Part shown: piece by piece, positions 7,338 to 14,662 of the stretch | Layout: each line of letters opens with the position of its first letter | How positions within the stretch are numbered: position 1 is the first letter of the stretch | Source of the DNA: Lachnospiraceae bacterium | GTDB taxonomy: Bacteria; Bacillota; Clostridia; Lachnospirales; Lachnospiraceae | DNA length: 23,150 nt | Reading direction: 5' to 3' | Assembly (NCBI GenBank): GCA_019423745.1 | Contig: JAHZAV010000033.1 | Span: 1 to 23,150, forward strand | Notes under the pieces: generated by a model | What the model was told of the DNA's origin: nothing | Seen by the model: only the letters and a program-made list of their open reading frames with translations | Databases searched by the model: none | Translations under genes and position numbers: made by a program

Positions 7338-8993
7338 TTATTTCTTCTGAACATATTTCAGACAGTCCAATGTTACCGCTACAAGAATGATGATACCGGA
7401 GAACACGAACTGAAGGTTTGTGTCAATACCAAGGATTGTAAGAGAATATGTAAGTGCTGTAAAGATAAATACACCGACTACGACACCGGATATTTTACCA
7501 ATACCACCAGTAAAGGATACACCACCTACAACACAGGCTGCAATCGCATCCATTTCCCATCCCTGTCCATATGCTGCAGATCCGGAACCAACCATTCTCA
7601 CGCATTCCAGCCAGGATCCAAATCCGTAAAGAATTCCGGCAAGAACAAAGGCGCCTACTGTTACTGCAAATACGGAAATACCAGAAACTGCTGCTGCTTC
7701 CGGATTTCCGCCGACTGCATACAGATTCTTTCCGAATGTTGTTTTATTCCAGATAAACCATACAATTGCAATAGCTGCTACTGCCCAGATAATAATAGTT
7801 GGGAAACCATTGATCTTTGGTATAATCATGTTTGGTATTGTAGGCTCAATTGCACCGAAAGATACACCTTTTGTTGCGTAAGTAACAAGACCGAAAATAA
7901 CAAGCATGTTCGCCATTGTTGAAATGAATGGATGCATCTTAAACTTCGCGGTGAAAAATCCTGCAATAGCAGTAAAGAATGTACATAATACAATACAAGC
8001 TACTAATGCCAAAACGATTCTTGCAACGATGGGCATACTAGTAAAATCAAAAATATGTCCAAATACACCACCGGTATTAATACCCTGATGCATGATAATT
8101 GTCGCTGTTGTCATACCCATACCAACCATACGTCCGATGGAAAGGTCTGTACCTGCAAGAAGGATCAGAGCAGCAACACCAAGTGCAAGGAACATTCTAG
8201 GTGAAGCCTGCTGCAGAATATTCAATACATTATTATATGTAAGAAGCGGTGATCCTTTTATCATTGGAGTAATAATACATAAAATAATAAAGATTAAAAG
8301 GATAGCTATATACAAACCATTTTGCAGAAGGAATGATCTGCGGTTGAATGTATATTTATAGTTTTCCCATCTTTGAGCCATCGTTTCTCCGAATGTAAAT
8401 CTTGACATACGGAGCAGATCGATTAAATGATATTTGTATGAAAATGCAGCATGTCTTCTGTCTTTAACTTCCTGAAGATTTTTATGCAGCTCCATTTTTG
8501 CATCAAACAATCTGTTTTTATGAACATATTTTTCATCTTTAATTTCCTGATGATCAGAAAGTTTAGAAAGATTTTGCTGATGCTCTTTTTCCAACTTAGC
8601 AACTCGCTCTTTATACTGCTCTTTTGCAAGTACTTTTTCCTGATCACAGCTTGCTTTAACCGGCTGATAATATTCTTTATCAAAATGTGCCTGCAAATAT
8701 TTTTCTGCATCTGCAATCAACTTAGATACTTTATCTTTGTTCTGCGCCTCTACTGCCTTAGCTTTTCCCAAAGCCTCCTGAAGTTTCGCAATCTCTGCAT
8801 CTTTTTCACTTTTCGTCCGGCTTTTGTCTCTTTTCAATCCGTCTATAACGTTCTGAATTTCAACAACTTTATCTGTACCATCTTTTCTTAGGCCGTCAAT
8901 CTCTGTCTGAATTTTCCCGACATAATCCTTAATCGGCTGAAGCAGCTCCATTTCCTGTTCTGCCGTAAGGATCTTACTGTTTCCATTAGCCAT
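7338..8993 (-). CDS. mglC: Galactose/methyl-galactoside ABC transporter permease MglC with long N-terminal extension
   Basis: This is the membrane subunit of the Mgl sugar importer. From about residue 220 it follows E. coli MglC closely (LALGVAALILLAGTDLSIGR, NKTTFGKNLYAVGGNPEAAAVSG, DAIAACVVGGVSFTGGIG, ending LDCLKYVQKK), with about 8-10 membrane segments of the BPD_transp_2 type. Ahead of TM1 are about 220 charged residues, rich in Lys, Glu, Gln and Asp with heptad-like spacing, predicted to be helical or coiled coil and cytoplasmic. E. coli MglC (336 aa) has no such part. I chose the ATG at 8993 (551 aa): GAGGGAG sits about 10 bases upstream, whereas the in-frame TTG at 9002 almost abuts it. 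It follows mglA by 18 bp. Confidence 0.92.
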   Translation of the reverse strand: MANGNSKILTAEQEMELLQPIKDYVGKIQTEIDGLRKDGTDKVVEIQNVIDGLKRDKSRTKSEKDAEIAKLQEALGKAKAVEAQNKDKVSKLIADAEKYLQAHFDKEYYQPVKASCDQEKVLAKEQYKERVAKLEKEHQQNLSKLSDHQEIKDEKYVHKNRLFDAKMELHKNLQEVKDRRHAAFSYKYHLIDLLRMSRFTFGETMAQRWENYKYTFNRRSFLLQNGLYIAILLIFIILCIITPMIKGSPLLTYNNVLNILQQASPRMFLALGVAALILLAGTDLSIGRMVGMGMTTATIIMHQGINTGGVFGHIFDFTSMPIVARIVLALVACIVLCTFFTAIAGFFTAKFKMHPFISTMANMLVIFGLVTYATKGVSFGAIEPTIPNMIIPKINGFPTIIIWAVAAIAIVWFIWNKTTFGKNLYAVGGNPEAAAVSGISVFAVTVGAFVLAGILYGFGSWLECVRMVGSGSAAYGQGWEMDAIAACVVGGVSFTGGIGKISGVVVGVFIFTALTYSLTILGIDTNLQFVFSGIIILVAVTLDCLKYVQKK

Positions 8994-9011
8994 ATCTATC
9001 AATCTCCCTCA

Positions 9012-10520
9012 TTATAGGTATTTTGCACTGAGTCTTAAAAGCTCTTCCTGATTTGTCTCTTTCGTGTTTACAATTCCGGAAAGATGTCCGTTAGACATTA
9101 CTCCGATACGGTTTGTAATTCCCAGAATCTCTGGCATCTCTGAAGAAACAACAATGATTGTTTTTCCTTGTTTTGCCATTTTAATAATTAATTCATAAAT
9201 TTCATATTTAGCCCCGACATCAATACCTCTTGTCGGTTCATCCATCATGAATACCTGCGGATCCCTCTCCAGCCATTTTCCAAAAATAACTTTCTGCTGG
9301 TTTCCTCCAGAAAGACTGGAAATCATATCATCAGGACCCATACATTTTGTATGCATTGTCTTAATTTCATTTGCAGTTGCTTTTGTCATTTTGGCATCTG
9401 AAAGTGCCACACCGGATTTATACTGATCCAGATTCGCAATCGTTGTATTAAAAGTCAAATCTGCTTTGAGGAAAAGTCCATTTGCTTTTCTTTCTTCTGT
9501 GATCATAGCAAAACCATGATCCATCGCTTCTTTTGCACTGCTGAAGTTCATCAGTTTGTTATTGAAATAAACACGTCCTGCTGCCCTGGTACGTACTCCA
9601 AAGATTGTTTCCAAAAGTTCGGTACGTCCGGCACCTACTAATCCATAGAGTCCAAAAATTTCGCCTTCTCTTACATCAAAAGAAATATCCTGAAGATGAG
9701 GTTCAAATTTTGTAGACAGATGCTGAACTGACAAAATTACATCTTTCGGCGTATTGTCTACTGGCGGGAATCTGTTCTCAAGAGAACGTCCAACCATCGC
9801 TGCAATCAGCTCATTCATATTTGTTTCTTTTGAACTCTTTGTCATAACAAGGTTACCATCACGAAGTACAGATACCTCGTCACAAATTGTAAAGATTTCG
9901 TCCATTTTATGAGAAATGTAAATCAGAGCAATTCCCTGTTCCTTCAACATTCTCATCATTTCAAAAAGCTTATCTACTTCCTGTACAGTCAAAGAGGAAG
10001 TTGGCTCATCCAAAACAATTACCTTTGAATTGTAGGAAATTGCTTTTGCAATCTCACACATCTGCCGCTGTGATACGGACATATTTCGCATTGGCTGGGT
10101 CAGATTGACCGTCATACCAAGTTTTCGGAAAAGCTCGGATGCTTCTTTTTTCATTCGCCCCTCATCAACAATCCCCATAGAGTTGACCGGATAACGTCCT
10201 AAAAACAAATTATCAACTACATTTCGTTCCAGACACTGATTCAGTTCCTGATGCACCATTGCAATGCCGTTTTCAAGAGCGTCTTTTGGTCCGGAAAAAC
10301 TAACTTCCTTTCCGTCAAGGAAGATATTTCCTTCATCTTTTTGGTATGTACCAAAGAGGCATTTCATCATTGTTGACTTACCAGCGCCATTTTCACCCAT
10401 CAGCCCCATGACGGTTCCACGTTTTACATTCAAATTGATGTGATCCAGAACTCTGTTACGGCCAAAGGATTTGCTCATACCGCGTATCGATAAGACAACA
10501 TCATCTTTCTTATCTGCCAT
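9012..10520 (-). CDS. mglA: Galactose/methyl-galactoside ABC transporter ATPase MglA
   Basis: This 502-aa protein is a tandem of two ABC ATPase domains, the standard build of sugar importers of the MglA/RbsA/XylG family, and powers uptake through MglC. The N-half has Walker A GENGAGKST (42-50), a divergent signature SVSQRQ (148-153) and Walker B with Asp171/Glu172. The C-half has the degenerate Walker A typical of the family (GLVGAGRT, 293-300, Arg instead of Lys), signature LSGGNQQ (403-409) and Walker B Asp427/Glu428. AGGAG precedes the ATG. It is the middle gene of mglB-mglA-mglC, separated from mglB by 140 bp holding a hairpin. Length is normal. Confidence 0.96.
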   Translation of the reverse strand: MADKKDDVVLSIRGMSKSFGRNRVLDHINLNVKRGTVMGLMGENGAGKSTMMKCLFGTYQKDEGNIFLDGKEVSFSGPKDALENGIAMVHQELNQCLERNVVDNLFLGRYPVNSMGIVDEGRMKKEASELFRKLGMTVNLTQPMRNMSVSQRQMCEIAKAISYNSKVIVLDEPTSSLTVQEVDKLFEMMRMLKEQGIALIYISHKMDEIFTICDEVSVLRDGNLVMTKSSKETNMNELIAAMVGRSLENRFPPVDNTPKDVILSVQHLSTKFEPHLQDISFDVREGEIFGLYGLVGAGRTELLETIFGVRTRAAGRVYFNNKLMNFSSAKEAMDHGFAMITEERKANGLFLKADLTFNTTIANLDQYKSGVALSDAKMTKATANEIKTMHTKCMGPDDMISSLSGGNQQKVIFGKWLERDPQVFMMDEPTRGIDVGAKYEIYELIIKMAKQGKTIIVVSSEMPEILGITNRIGVMSNGHLSGIVNTKETNQEELLRLSAKYL

Positions 10521-10608
10521 TACTATTACTCCTGTATACGTATATTGATTTTTATGATCCCGACCGAAAATTTCTTTCCGGTACCTTCATAGCTTTAAAT
10601 AGATTATT

Positions 10609-10630
10609 AGGGGAGAATTTCTTCTCCCCT
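10609..10630. other. Intercistronic hairpin between mglB and mglA
   Basis: AGGGGAGAA (10609-10617) pairs perfectly with TTCTCCCCT (10622-10630) around a TTTC loop, extended by one A-T pair. On the minus strand it is followed by AATAATC rather than a T-run, so it is a weak terminator at best. Its place fits a structure that stabilises the mglB message or lets only part of the transcripts continue into mglA, giving more binding protein than ATPase. Confidence 0.6.
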
Positions 10631-10660
10631 ATAATCGCCTCATCCCTATTTCTCAAAATT

Positions 10661-11941
10661 CTATTGGCTAAGTATTGATGTGTAGGAACTTGCATTGTCT
10701 GTCTTAACCATGTTGATAGCAAATGCATCATACTGACTTGGATTTCCAAGACGATTTGTGATGTTGGACTCTGTCTGTCCATCTCCACCGATGTATTCTA
10801 CATCGAGGTTAAGAAGATCATCATAGTTCTGAAGAAGCGGCTGATATGTTGAGCTTAAGAAGTTATCAGAAGCATTGTAAATGTTCAGCCATACCTTCTT
10901 GGTAGCATGATCAGCTTCATCCAGCTGGTTAGATACTGGTTCGTAAACCTTTGTGGAATCTGTAAATTCCTGATAATTTTCAGCAGTTACTGCAACATTA
11001 AGAGCATAATAGGAACGTTCATCTTCTTTGTATGTATAAACATCATCTGTCAGAACGTTTCCTGCTTCGTCCTCTGTTCCAATACCTGTGTCAACATCTA
11101 CTCCGTCCAGAGCATTACGAAGAACACGAAGTGTCAGATAAGCCTGAACGTCTGCATGCTGGCTGATTGTTCCGCCGTATCCTTCTGCGATAGCAGCTAC
11201 AGCATCATTGTTTGCATCATAGCCAAATGTTGGAACTTTATTATCTTTGGACCATGCATTGAACATTGACATTCCCATTCCGTCGTTGTTAGAAACAACT
11301 ACGTCAATCTGATCACCAAAGGAGGAAGACCATGTTCCAATTGCATTTCCTGCTGTAGCTGCATCCCATGTAGCACCTGCAGAGTTCTTCATTTCCTGTG
11401 AAGCCAGCTCACGAACAACGTATTTCTTGCCGTTTACTTCAATGCTTCCATCTTGTACTGCTGATGCGGATCCATCGGTATTTGTTCCAACCGGATCACT
11501 GCTGATTGCTCCGTCTTTCTCAACGCCTGTTCCCAGAGCTTTGCGGACACCTCTTGTACGTGCGATAGAGTCATTATGTCCGATATCACCGATTGCTAAT
11601 ACATATCCAATCACACCATCCCCATTACGGTCGATTGCATCAATATTTTTCTCAATGTACTCTTTTACCATTGTTCCTTGAAGTTCAGCACCCTGATTTG
11701 CATCGAATCCCACATAATATGTGTTATCGTTGAAACTAAGAGCTGTCATATCAAGTTCTCCTGTAGAGCTGTTAGATGGCTGACGGTTAAACCATACAAG
11801 CGGTTTATCCTTATTAGCTACATCTGAACTGGATGATCCTGAAGAATCACCGCTTCCGGATCCACTATCGCTGGAACCACATGCAGTAGCGGAAAGAGCC
11901 AATACTGCTGCCATTGTCAATAAGGCCAATTTCTTTTTCAT
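10661..11941 (-). CDS. mglB: Galactose/glucose-binding lipoprotein MglB, circularly permuted
   Basis: This 426-aa lipoprotein (Cys21, then a Ser/Gly-rich linker to about residue 44) is the first gene of the mgl operon, so it is the expected sugar receptor of MglAC. Its MglB segments are in rotated order. Residues 46-55 (KPLVWFNRQP) match the middle of the N-lobe of normal MglB. The calcium loop (DRNGDGVIG, 104-112), GHNDSIART, TWDAA (W192), SNND (217-220), FGYD (D242) and the usual C-terminal strand (about 310-325) follow. After a linker (327-347), residues 348-426 carry what is normally the N-terminus: VWLNIYNASDNF (Asp359, Phe361) and DAFAINMV. About 35 acidic/Gly/Ser residues are inserted near 139-172. 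The position of MglB Asn256 is Gln261. AGGGAG precedes the ATG. Confidence 0.93.
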   Translation of the reverse strand: MKKKLALLTMAAVLALSATACGSSDSGSGSGDSSGSSSSDVANKDKPLVWFNRQPSNSSTGELDMTALSFNDNTYYVGFDANQGAELQGTMVKEYIEKNIDAIDRNGDGVIGYVLAIGDIGHNDSIARTRGVRKALGTGVEKDGAISSDPVGTNTDGSASAVQDGSIEVNGKKYVVRELASQEMKNSAGATWDAATAGNAIGTWSSSFGDQIDVVVSNNDGMGMSMFNAWSKDNKVPTFGYDANNDAVAAIAEGYGGTISQHADVQAYLTLRVLRNALDGVDVDTGIGTEDEAGNVLTDDVYTYKEDERSYYALNVAVTAENYQEFTDSTKVYEPVSNQLDEADHATKKVWLNIYNASDNFLSSTYQPLLQNYDDLLNLDVEYIGGDGQTESNITNRLGNPSQYDAFAINMVKTDNASSYTSILSQ

Positions 11942-11993
11942 ATTACTTTTCTCCCTTCTTTTTTACACCCAACTGTGTTTTGTTGATATTGAC

Positions 11994-12022
11994 AGTATAT
12001 CCGAGATGGTATTTATAAAACA
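11994..12022 (-). promoter_or_regulatory. Possible activator-dependent promoter of mglB
   Basis: On the minus strand a good -10 TATACT (11994-11999) lies 17 bases after a poor -35 TGTTTT (12017-12022). Transcription would start about 45 bases before the mglB ATG. A poor -35 would fit activation by the YesN-type regulator, but no operator can be assigned. Confidence 0.3.
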
Positions 12023-12043
12023 TAGAATTTTTTTTGCCTTTCA

Positions 12044-12072
12044 TTGAAAATTTTTAATATTTTTTGTATATT
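12044..12072 (+). promoter_or_regulatory. Promoter for the XRE regulator
   Basis: TTGAAA (12044-12049) and TATATT (12067-12072) are separated by 17 bases on the plus strand, about 65 bases before the ATG at 12137. The region is very AT-rich, which raises the chance of a random match. Confidence 0.4.
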
Positions 12073-12099
12073 ATCACTAAGATATTGCTACCAATTCAA
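12070..12099 (-). promoter_or_regulatory. Second candidate promoter for mglB
   Basis: On the minus strand, TTGAAT (12094-12099) and GATAAT (12070-12075) are spaced by 18 bases, giving a leader of about 120 bases before mglB. Its -10 overlaps the divergent plus-strand -10, so the two directions could compete for polymerase. Confidence 0.35.
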
Positions 12100-12136
12100 C
12101 GACGCCTCTATACATCTATAAAATTAAAAGGGATTT

Positions 12137-12673
12137 ATGAAATACGGAAAGAATTTTAAATACTATAGAGAAAAGAACGGATTATCACAAGAAGAACTTG
12201 CAAACAAACTAAATATTTCAAGGCAAGCCGTATCAAGATGGGAAAATGATTGGAATATTCCAGATATCACTAATTTGAAGGAACTTTGTAGCTTATATAA
12301 TATTACTCTGGATGAACTGTTAAACGATACTATTAATGAAGAAAACTCTATAGATACGATAGAAATAAGTGAAAATCTTCAACACGAAGAAAGAGAACCC
12401 GCTGATAAAAGAAGGATTCTTCAAGACACTATTCTCATGTGTGCAATGCTTGTAATTGGATGTCCCTTAGGTATATTCGGTGTTTTTATTGCTGGTTATA
12501 TCTTGTATTATTGTTGCAAAAATAAACCGTATTCAAAAATTATGATTTTGTTTTGTATACTAGCAATCATAATAAGTCTTTGGAACACTTGGGTTTATTT
12601 AAATACTTTTTTCTTTGATATTGGATACGGTTCATATGAAAAAATATCCATGTTGTCTTTATATTTTGTGTAA
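12137..12673 (+). CDS. XRE-family regulator with C-terminal membrane segments
   Basis: This 178-aa protein has an N-terminal helix-turn-helix of the Xre/Cro type (residues 3-63: LSQEELANKLNISRQAVSRWE, then the typical ITLDELLND). A charged linker (65-95) leads to two hydrophobic segments (about 97-125 and 133-160). This is a common build for small Firmicutes regulators in which a membrane part controls the DNA-binding head; the signal is unknown. AAAGGGA precedes the ATG. It is divergent from mglB and heads a patch of small genes. Full relatives often have more membrane segments, so the C-terminus after GYGSYEK may be shortened, but I see no clear frameshift. Confidence 0.85.
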   Translation: MKYGKNFKYYREKNGLSQEELANKLNISRQAVSRWENDWNIPDITNLKELCSLYNITLDELLNDTINEENSIDTIEISENLQHEEREPADKRRILQDTILMCAMLVIGCPLGIFGVFIAGYILYYCCKNKPYSKIMILFCILAIIISLWNTWVYLNTFFFDIGYGSYEKISMLSLYFV

Positions 12674-12828
12674 ACTTTTTTGTGTCAGCAATCATGTCTT
12701 ACTAATATTTACTTCTTAATTGCTTACTTGCACCTTCTGTTTTTGATAAAATAGCTGCAAACAAAACAAGTTTTCAGATGCTGTAGAGTTTTATAATTCT
12801 AAGTAAAAATCAAAAAAGGGGGAATAGA

Positions 12829-13047
12829 ATGAATATGCGTAAAATAGCAGATCGGATCGTTATCATTTTCTTTATTACTTTTTTAACCGGTAGAAGTATT
12901 TATCTTGAATACAATTATTACCTTGAAAATCTTGAAACTTTGAATCATCCGGTTTTTTTAGGACTCTCCGCATCTTGTGGTCTAAATATATTGATATATC
13001 TTATAGGTATTTGGATAAAAGAGAGGAGAATGGATGATGACAAATAA
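12829..13047 (+). CDS. Small two-segment membrane protein of unknown function
   Basis: This 72-aa ORF has two hydrophobic stretches (about residues 7-25 and 42-62) and a charged C-terminus (KERRMDDDK). A strong ribosome site (AAGGGGGAATAGA) precedes the ATG, which supports translation. I do not recognise the family. It lies 155 bases after the XRE regulator, with a weak promoter-like TTACTT-N17-TAAAAT in the gap. A membrane partner or small toxin-like protein is possible, with no direct evidence. Confidence 0.6.
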   Translation: MNMRKIADRIVIIFFITFLTGRSIYLEYNYYLENLETLNHPVFLGLSASCGLNILIYLIGIWIKERRMDDDK

Positions 13048-13102
13048 ATATTTTCCTCTTATCCAAGGACATGTCAGCTATTTAGCAACAATGATCATAT
13101 AA
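13034..13102 (+). CDS. Possible 22-aa overlapping peptide or start of a lost gene
   Basis: An ATG at 13034 overlaps the end of the 72-aa ORF in another frame and has AGAGGAG about 7 bases upstream, as expected for a translationally coupled gene. It runs only 22 codons (beginning MMTNKYFPLIQ) before TAA. It may be the 5' end of a longer gene that has decayed; the following 100 bases hold no continuation that I can see. Confidence 0.25.
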   Translation: MMTNKYFPLIQGHVSYLATMII

Positions 13103-13202
13103 GTGACCAGCTGCGCTGCCCTGTCAATTACAATCAGCCGACTGAAAAAATAATAGCATCGAAAAAGCAAAAAAAGCTAAATAATATCTATGGAGAAAAA
13201 TT

Positions 13203-13457
13203 ATGATAAAGTTAAAAAACCGTACAATATATGTAGGAAATTCATTGGAAAAATTCAGTACGATAAGAACTCTTTTAGAAGAAAGCCATATCCCATACAA
13301 ATACAAAATACACAATCATAATGCAGCCTTTATCTCACCAGGCATTGGAACTGGCAGAAGTGTTGGCGGAAATCTGTCGAATGTAGATAACAACATATAT
13401 GAAATTTTTGTTTCTAAGGAAGATATGGAAAAAGCCAGATTTCTTAGTAACTTCTAA
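13203..13457 (+). CDS. Small DUF2007-like hypothetical protein
   Basis: This 84-aa soluble protein has no signal or membrane segment. Its layout, with a strand near the start (TIYVGNS), a helix SLEKFSTIRTLLEESHIPYKYK, a variable Gly-rich loop (48-60) and the ending YEIFVSKEDMEKARFL, resembles the small DUF2007 'signal transducing' family, in which a helix-strand unit ends with a V-x-x-x-D-x-E-x-A helix. The match is by eye only. GGAG lies 8 bases before the ATG. It converges on the truncated XRE remnant only 10 bases downstream. Confidence 0.6.
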   Translation: MIKLKNRTIYVGNSLEKFSTIRTLLEESHIPYKYKIHNHNAAFISPGIGTGRSVGGNLSNVDNNIYEIFVSKEDMEKARFLSNF

Positions 13458-13467
13458 TAAAAATTTA

Positions 13468-13821
13468 TTATTGCCTCTTTACTAATCGTTGTTTAAATGC
13501 CTTTACTCTTTGGCCATAGCTACTTGTAAATACGATTCCGCAAATAATCATTCCCATTGCCGCGCCTTCAGCAAAGTTTGATATCACATTGAATACTGCA
13601 TTACTATCTAATACAGTATAATTAATGAAACTTGAAACAAACCAAAAAATTGTTCCTATTAACAAAAGCCGATGTACACGCCTGGTATATCCTTCTGTTT
13701 CCGTGTTCGTATAGTCTACTGCTTTTAATACTGTTTCGTTATTTTCAGTATTTGTTTTTTCACTTTTCCTTTCACCATCAAGCAATTCTCGAAGGTCAAC
13801 TTCATAATAATCAAAAAATTG
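13468..13821 (-). pseudogene. 5'-truncated remnant of an XRE regulator (C-terminal membrane part)
   Basis: The open frame runs from 13821 to 13468 and is closed upstream by TAA (13822-13824). It reads like the second half of a Lachnospiraceae XRE regulator: the end of the DNA-binding region (FFDYYEVDLRELLDGERKSE), a linker, then two membrane segments (LLIGTIFWFVSSFINY and AAMGMIICGIVFTSS) and a basic tail. The helix-turn-helix is missing. The only in-frame start is a TTG at 13785 with no good ribosome site, giving 105 aa. A strong ribosome site AGGAGGG (13825-13831) sits just upstream but leads directly into the TAA in this frame. The simplest reading is a deletion that joined the old ribosome site to the C-terminal half. 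Confidence 0.65.
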
Positions 13822-13945
13822 TTACCCTCCTTTAGAAAAAAATATCAAAAATTCAAGCACATCAACAGAACATAAAATGTGATTTATCATATTTTGACAT
13901 CTGTTATATGTGATTCTCTTGCATTGATTAAAGTATTTTCCAATT

Positions 13946-14662
13946 CTATTTGTATTTTTGTTTATTTAAAAGGATTGCACATATAATTGCTGCCACACAA
14001 AATACAAGCATCAGATACCATAAATTATCCAGGCAAAAACCACTATCTAACATCAAGCGGTATCCCCAGGAAGCAGGGAAAATGCGCCCTATAATTTCAA
14101 GAAAATCTGGCAGTAAGTCCATAGAGAACATAATCCCGGAAAGCATGATCGAAGGCAAAAACAGAAGCTGCGCCATCATCGTCAGCTTTGCCTGATTTTT
14201 TACAATCAACCCTAATATACTTCCAATACTCAGCGATACCATGATGTATATAGCAAGCGCAAAAAAGAAAAGGGGAGGTTGTGCGGGCAAAGCTGCTTCA
14301 AACAAGATCGGGGCAAACAGAAATATAATGACACAGCTGATCATTAAATGCACAAATGCAGAAAGAAACATTGTAACAAGACCTAAATACAAAGGTACTC
14401 CATTTGCTTTATAAACCTTTTTCACATCACCTCCATAAGTTTCAATTAAGGATGGCGGCAACCCAATAAACGCTCCCATTGAAACGCTCATCACAATCAT
14501 CGATTGTATCAGTGTACTCCTCATTTGAGGCATAACAGAAGTAAAAATGCCACCCATCAGCAGGAAGAAAATAAGAGGAACAATATAGCAGGTTACCAAC
14601 AAAGATTTACTGCGTATATCCAATTTCCACTGTAACGCCAGACCATATAAAAACCCGTTCAT
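13946..14662 (-). CDS. ABC-2 type transporter permease
   Basis: This 238-aa membrane protein has six hydrophobic segments in the ABC2_membrane pattern (from about residue 20 to 235), including the conserved turn LPSIMLSGIMFSMDLLPDFLEIIGRIFPASW that precedes the last segments. The ATG directly abuts the stop of the ATPase gene (TAAATG), with AGGAGGG upstream, so the two are translated together and should form one exporter. With a MerR regulator at the head of the unit, an antibiotic or other toxic compound is a reasonable guess for the substrate, but nothing in the sequence names it. Confidence 0.9.
   Translation of the reverse strand: MNGFLYGLALQWKLDIRSKSLLVTCYIVPLIFFLLMGGIFTSVMPQMRSTLIQSMIVMSVSMGAFIGLPPSLIETYGGDVKKVYKANGVPLYLGLVTMFLSAFVHLMISCVIIFLFAPILFEAALPAQPPLFFFALAIYIMVSLSIGSILGLIVKNQAKLTMMAQLLFLPSIMLSGIMFSMDLLPDFLEIIGRIFPASWGYRLMLDSGFCLDNLWYLMLVFCVAAIICAILLNKQKYK

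Noticed and set aside
7320..7922. A 200-codon plus-strand open frame opposite mglC
   Set aside because: It is antisense to a clearly conserved permease, is rich in Cys, Asn and Tyr with no family resemblance, and has no ribosome site. It is a shadow of the mglC codon use.
11983..11996. TGTTGATATTGACA before mglB as a second cre site
   Set aside because: It deviates from the cre consensus at three fixed positions including the central CG, so it cannot be told from chance in this AT-rich region.
13454..13469. TAATAAAAATTTATTA between the convergent small genes as a bidirectional terminator
   Set aside because: It is a pure AT palindrome with no GC stem and would not be stable enough.
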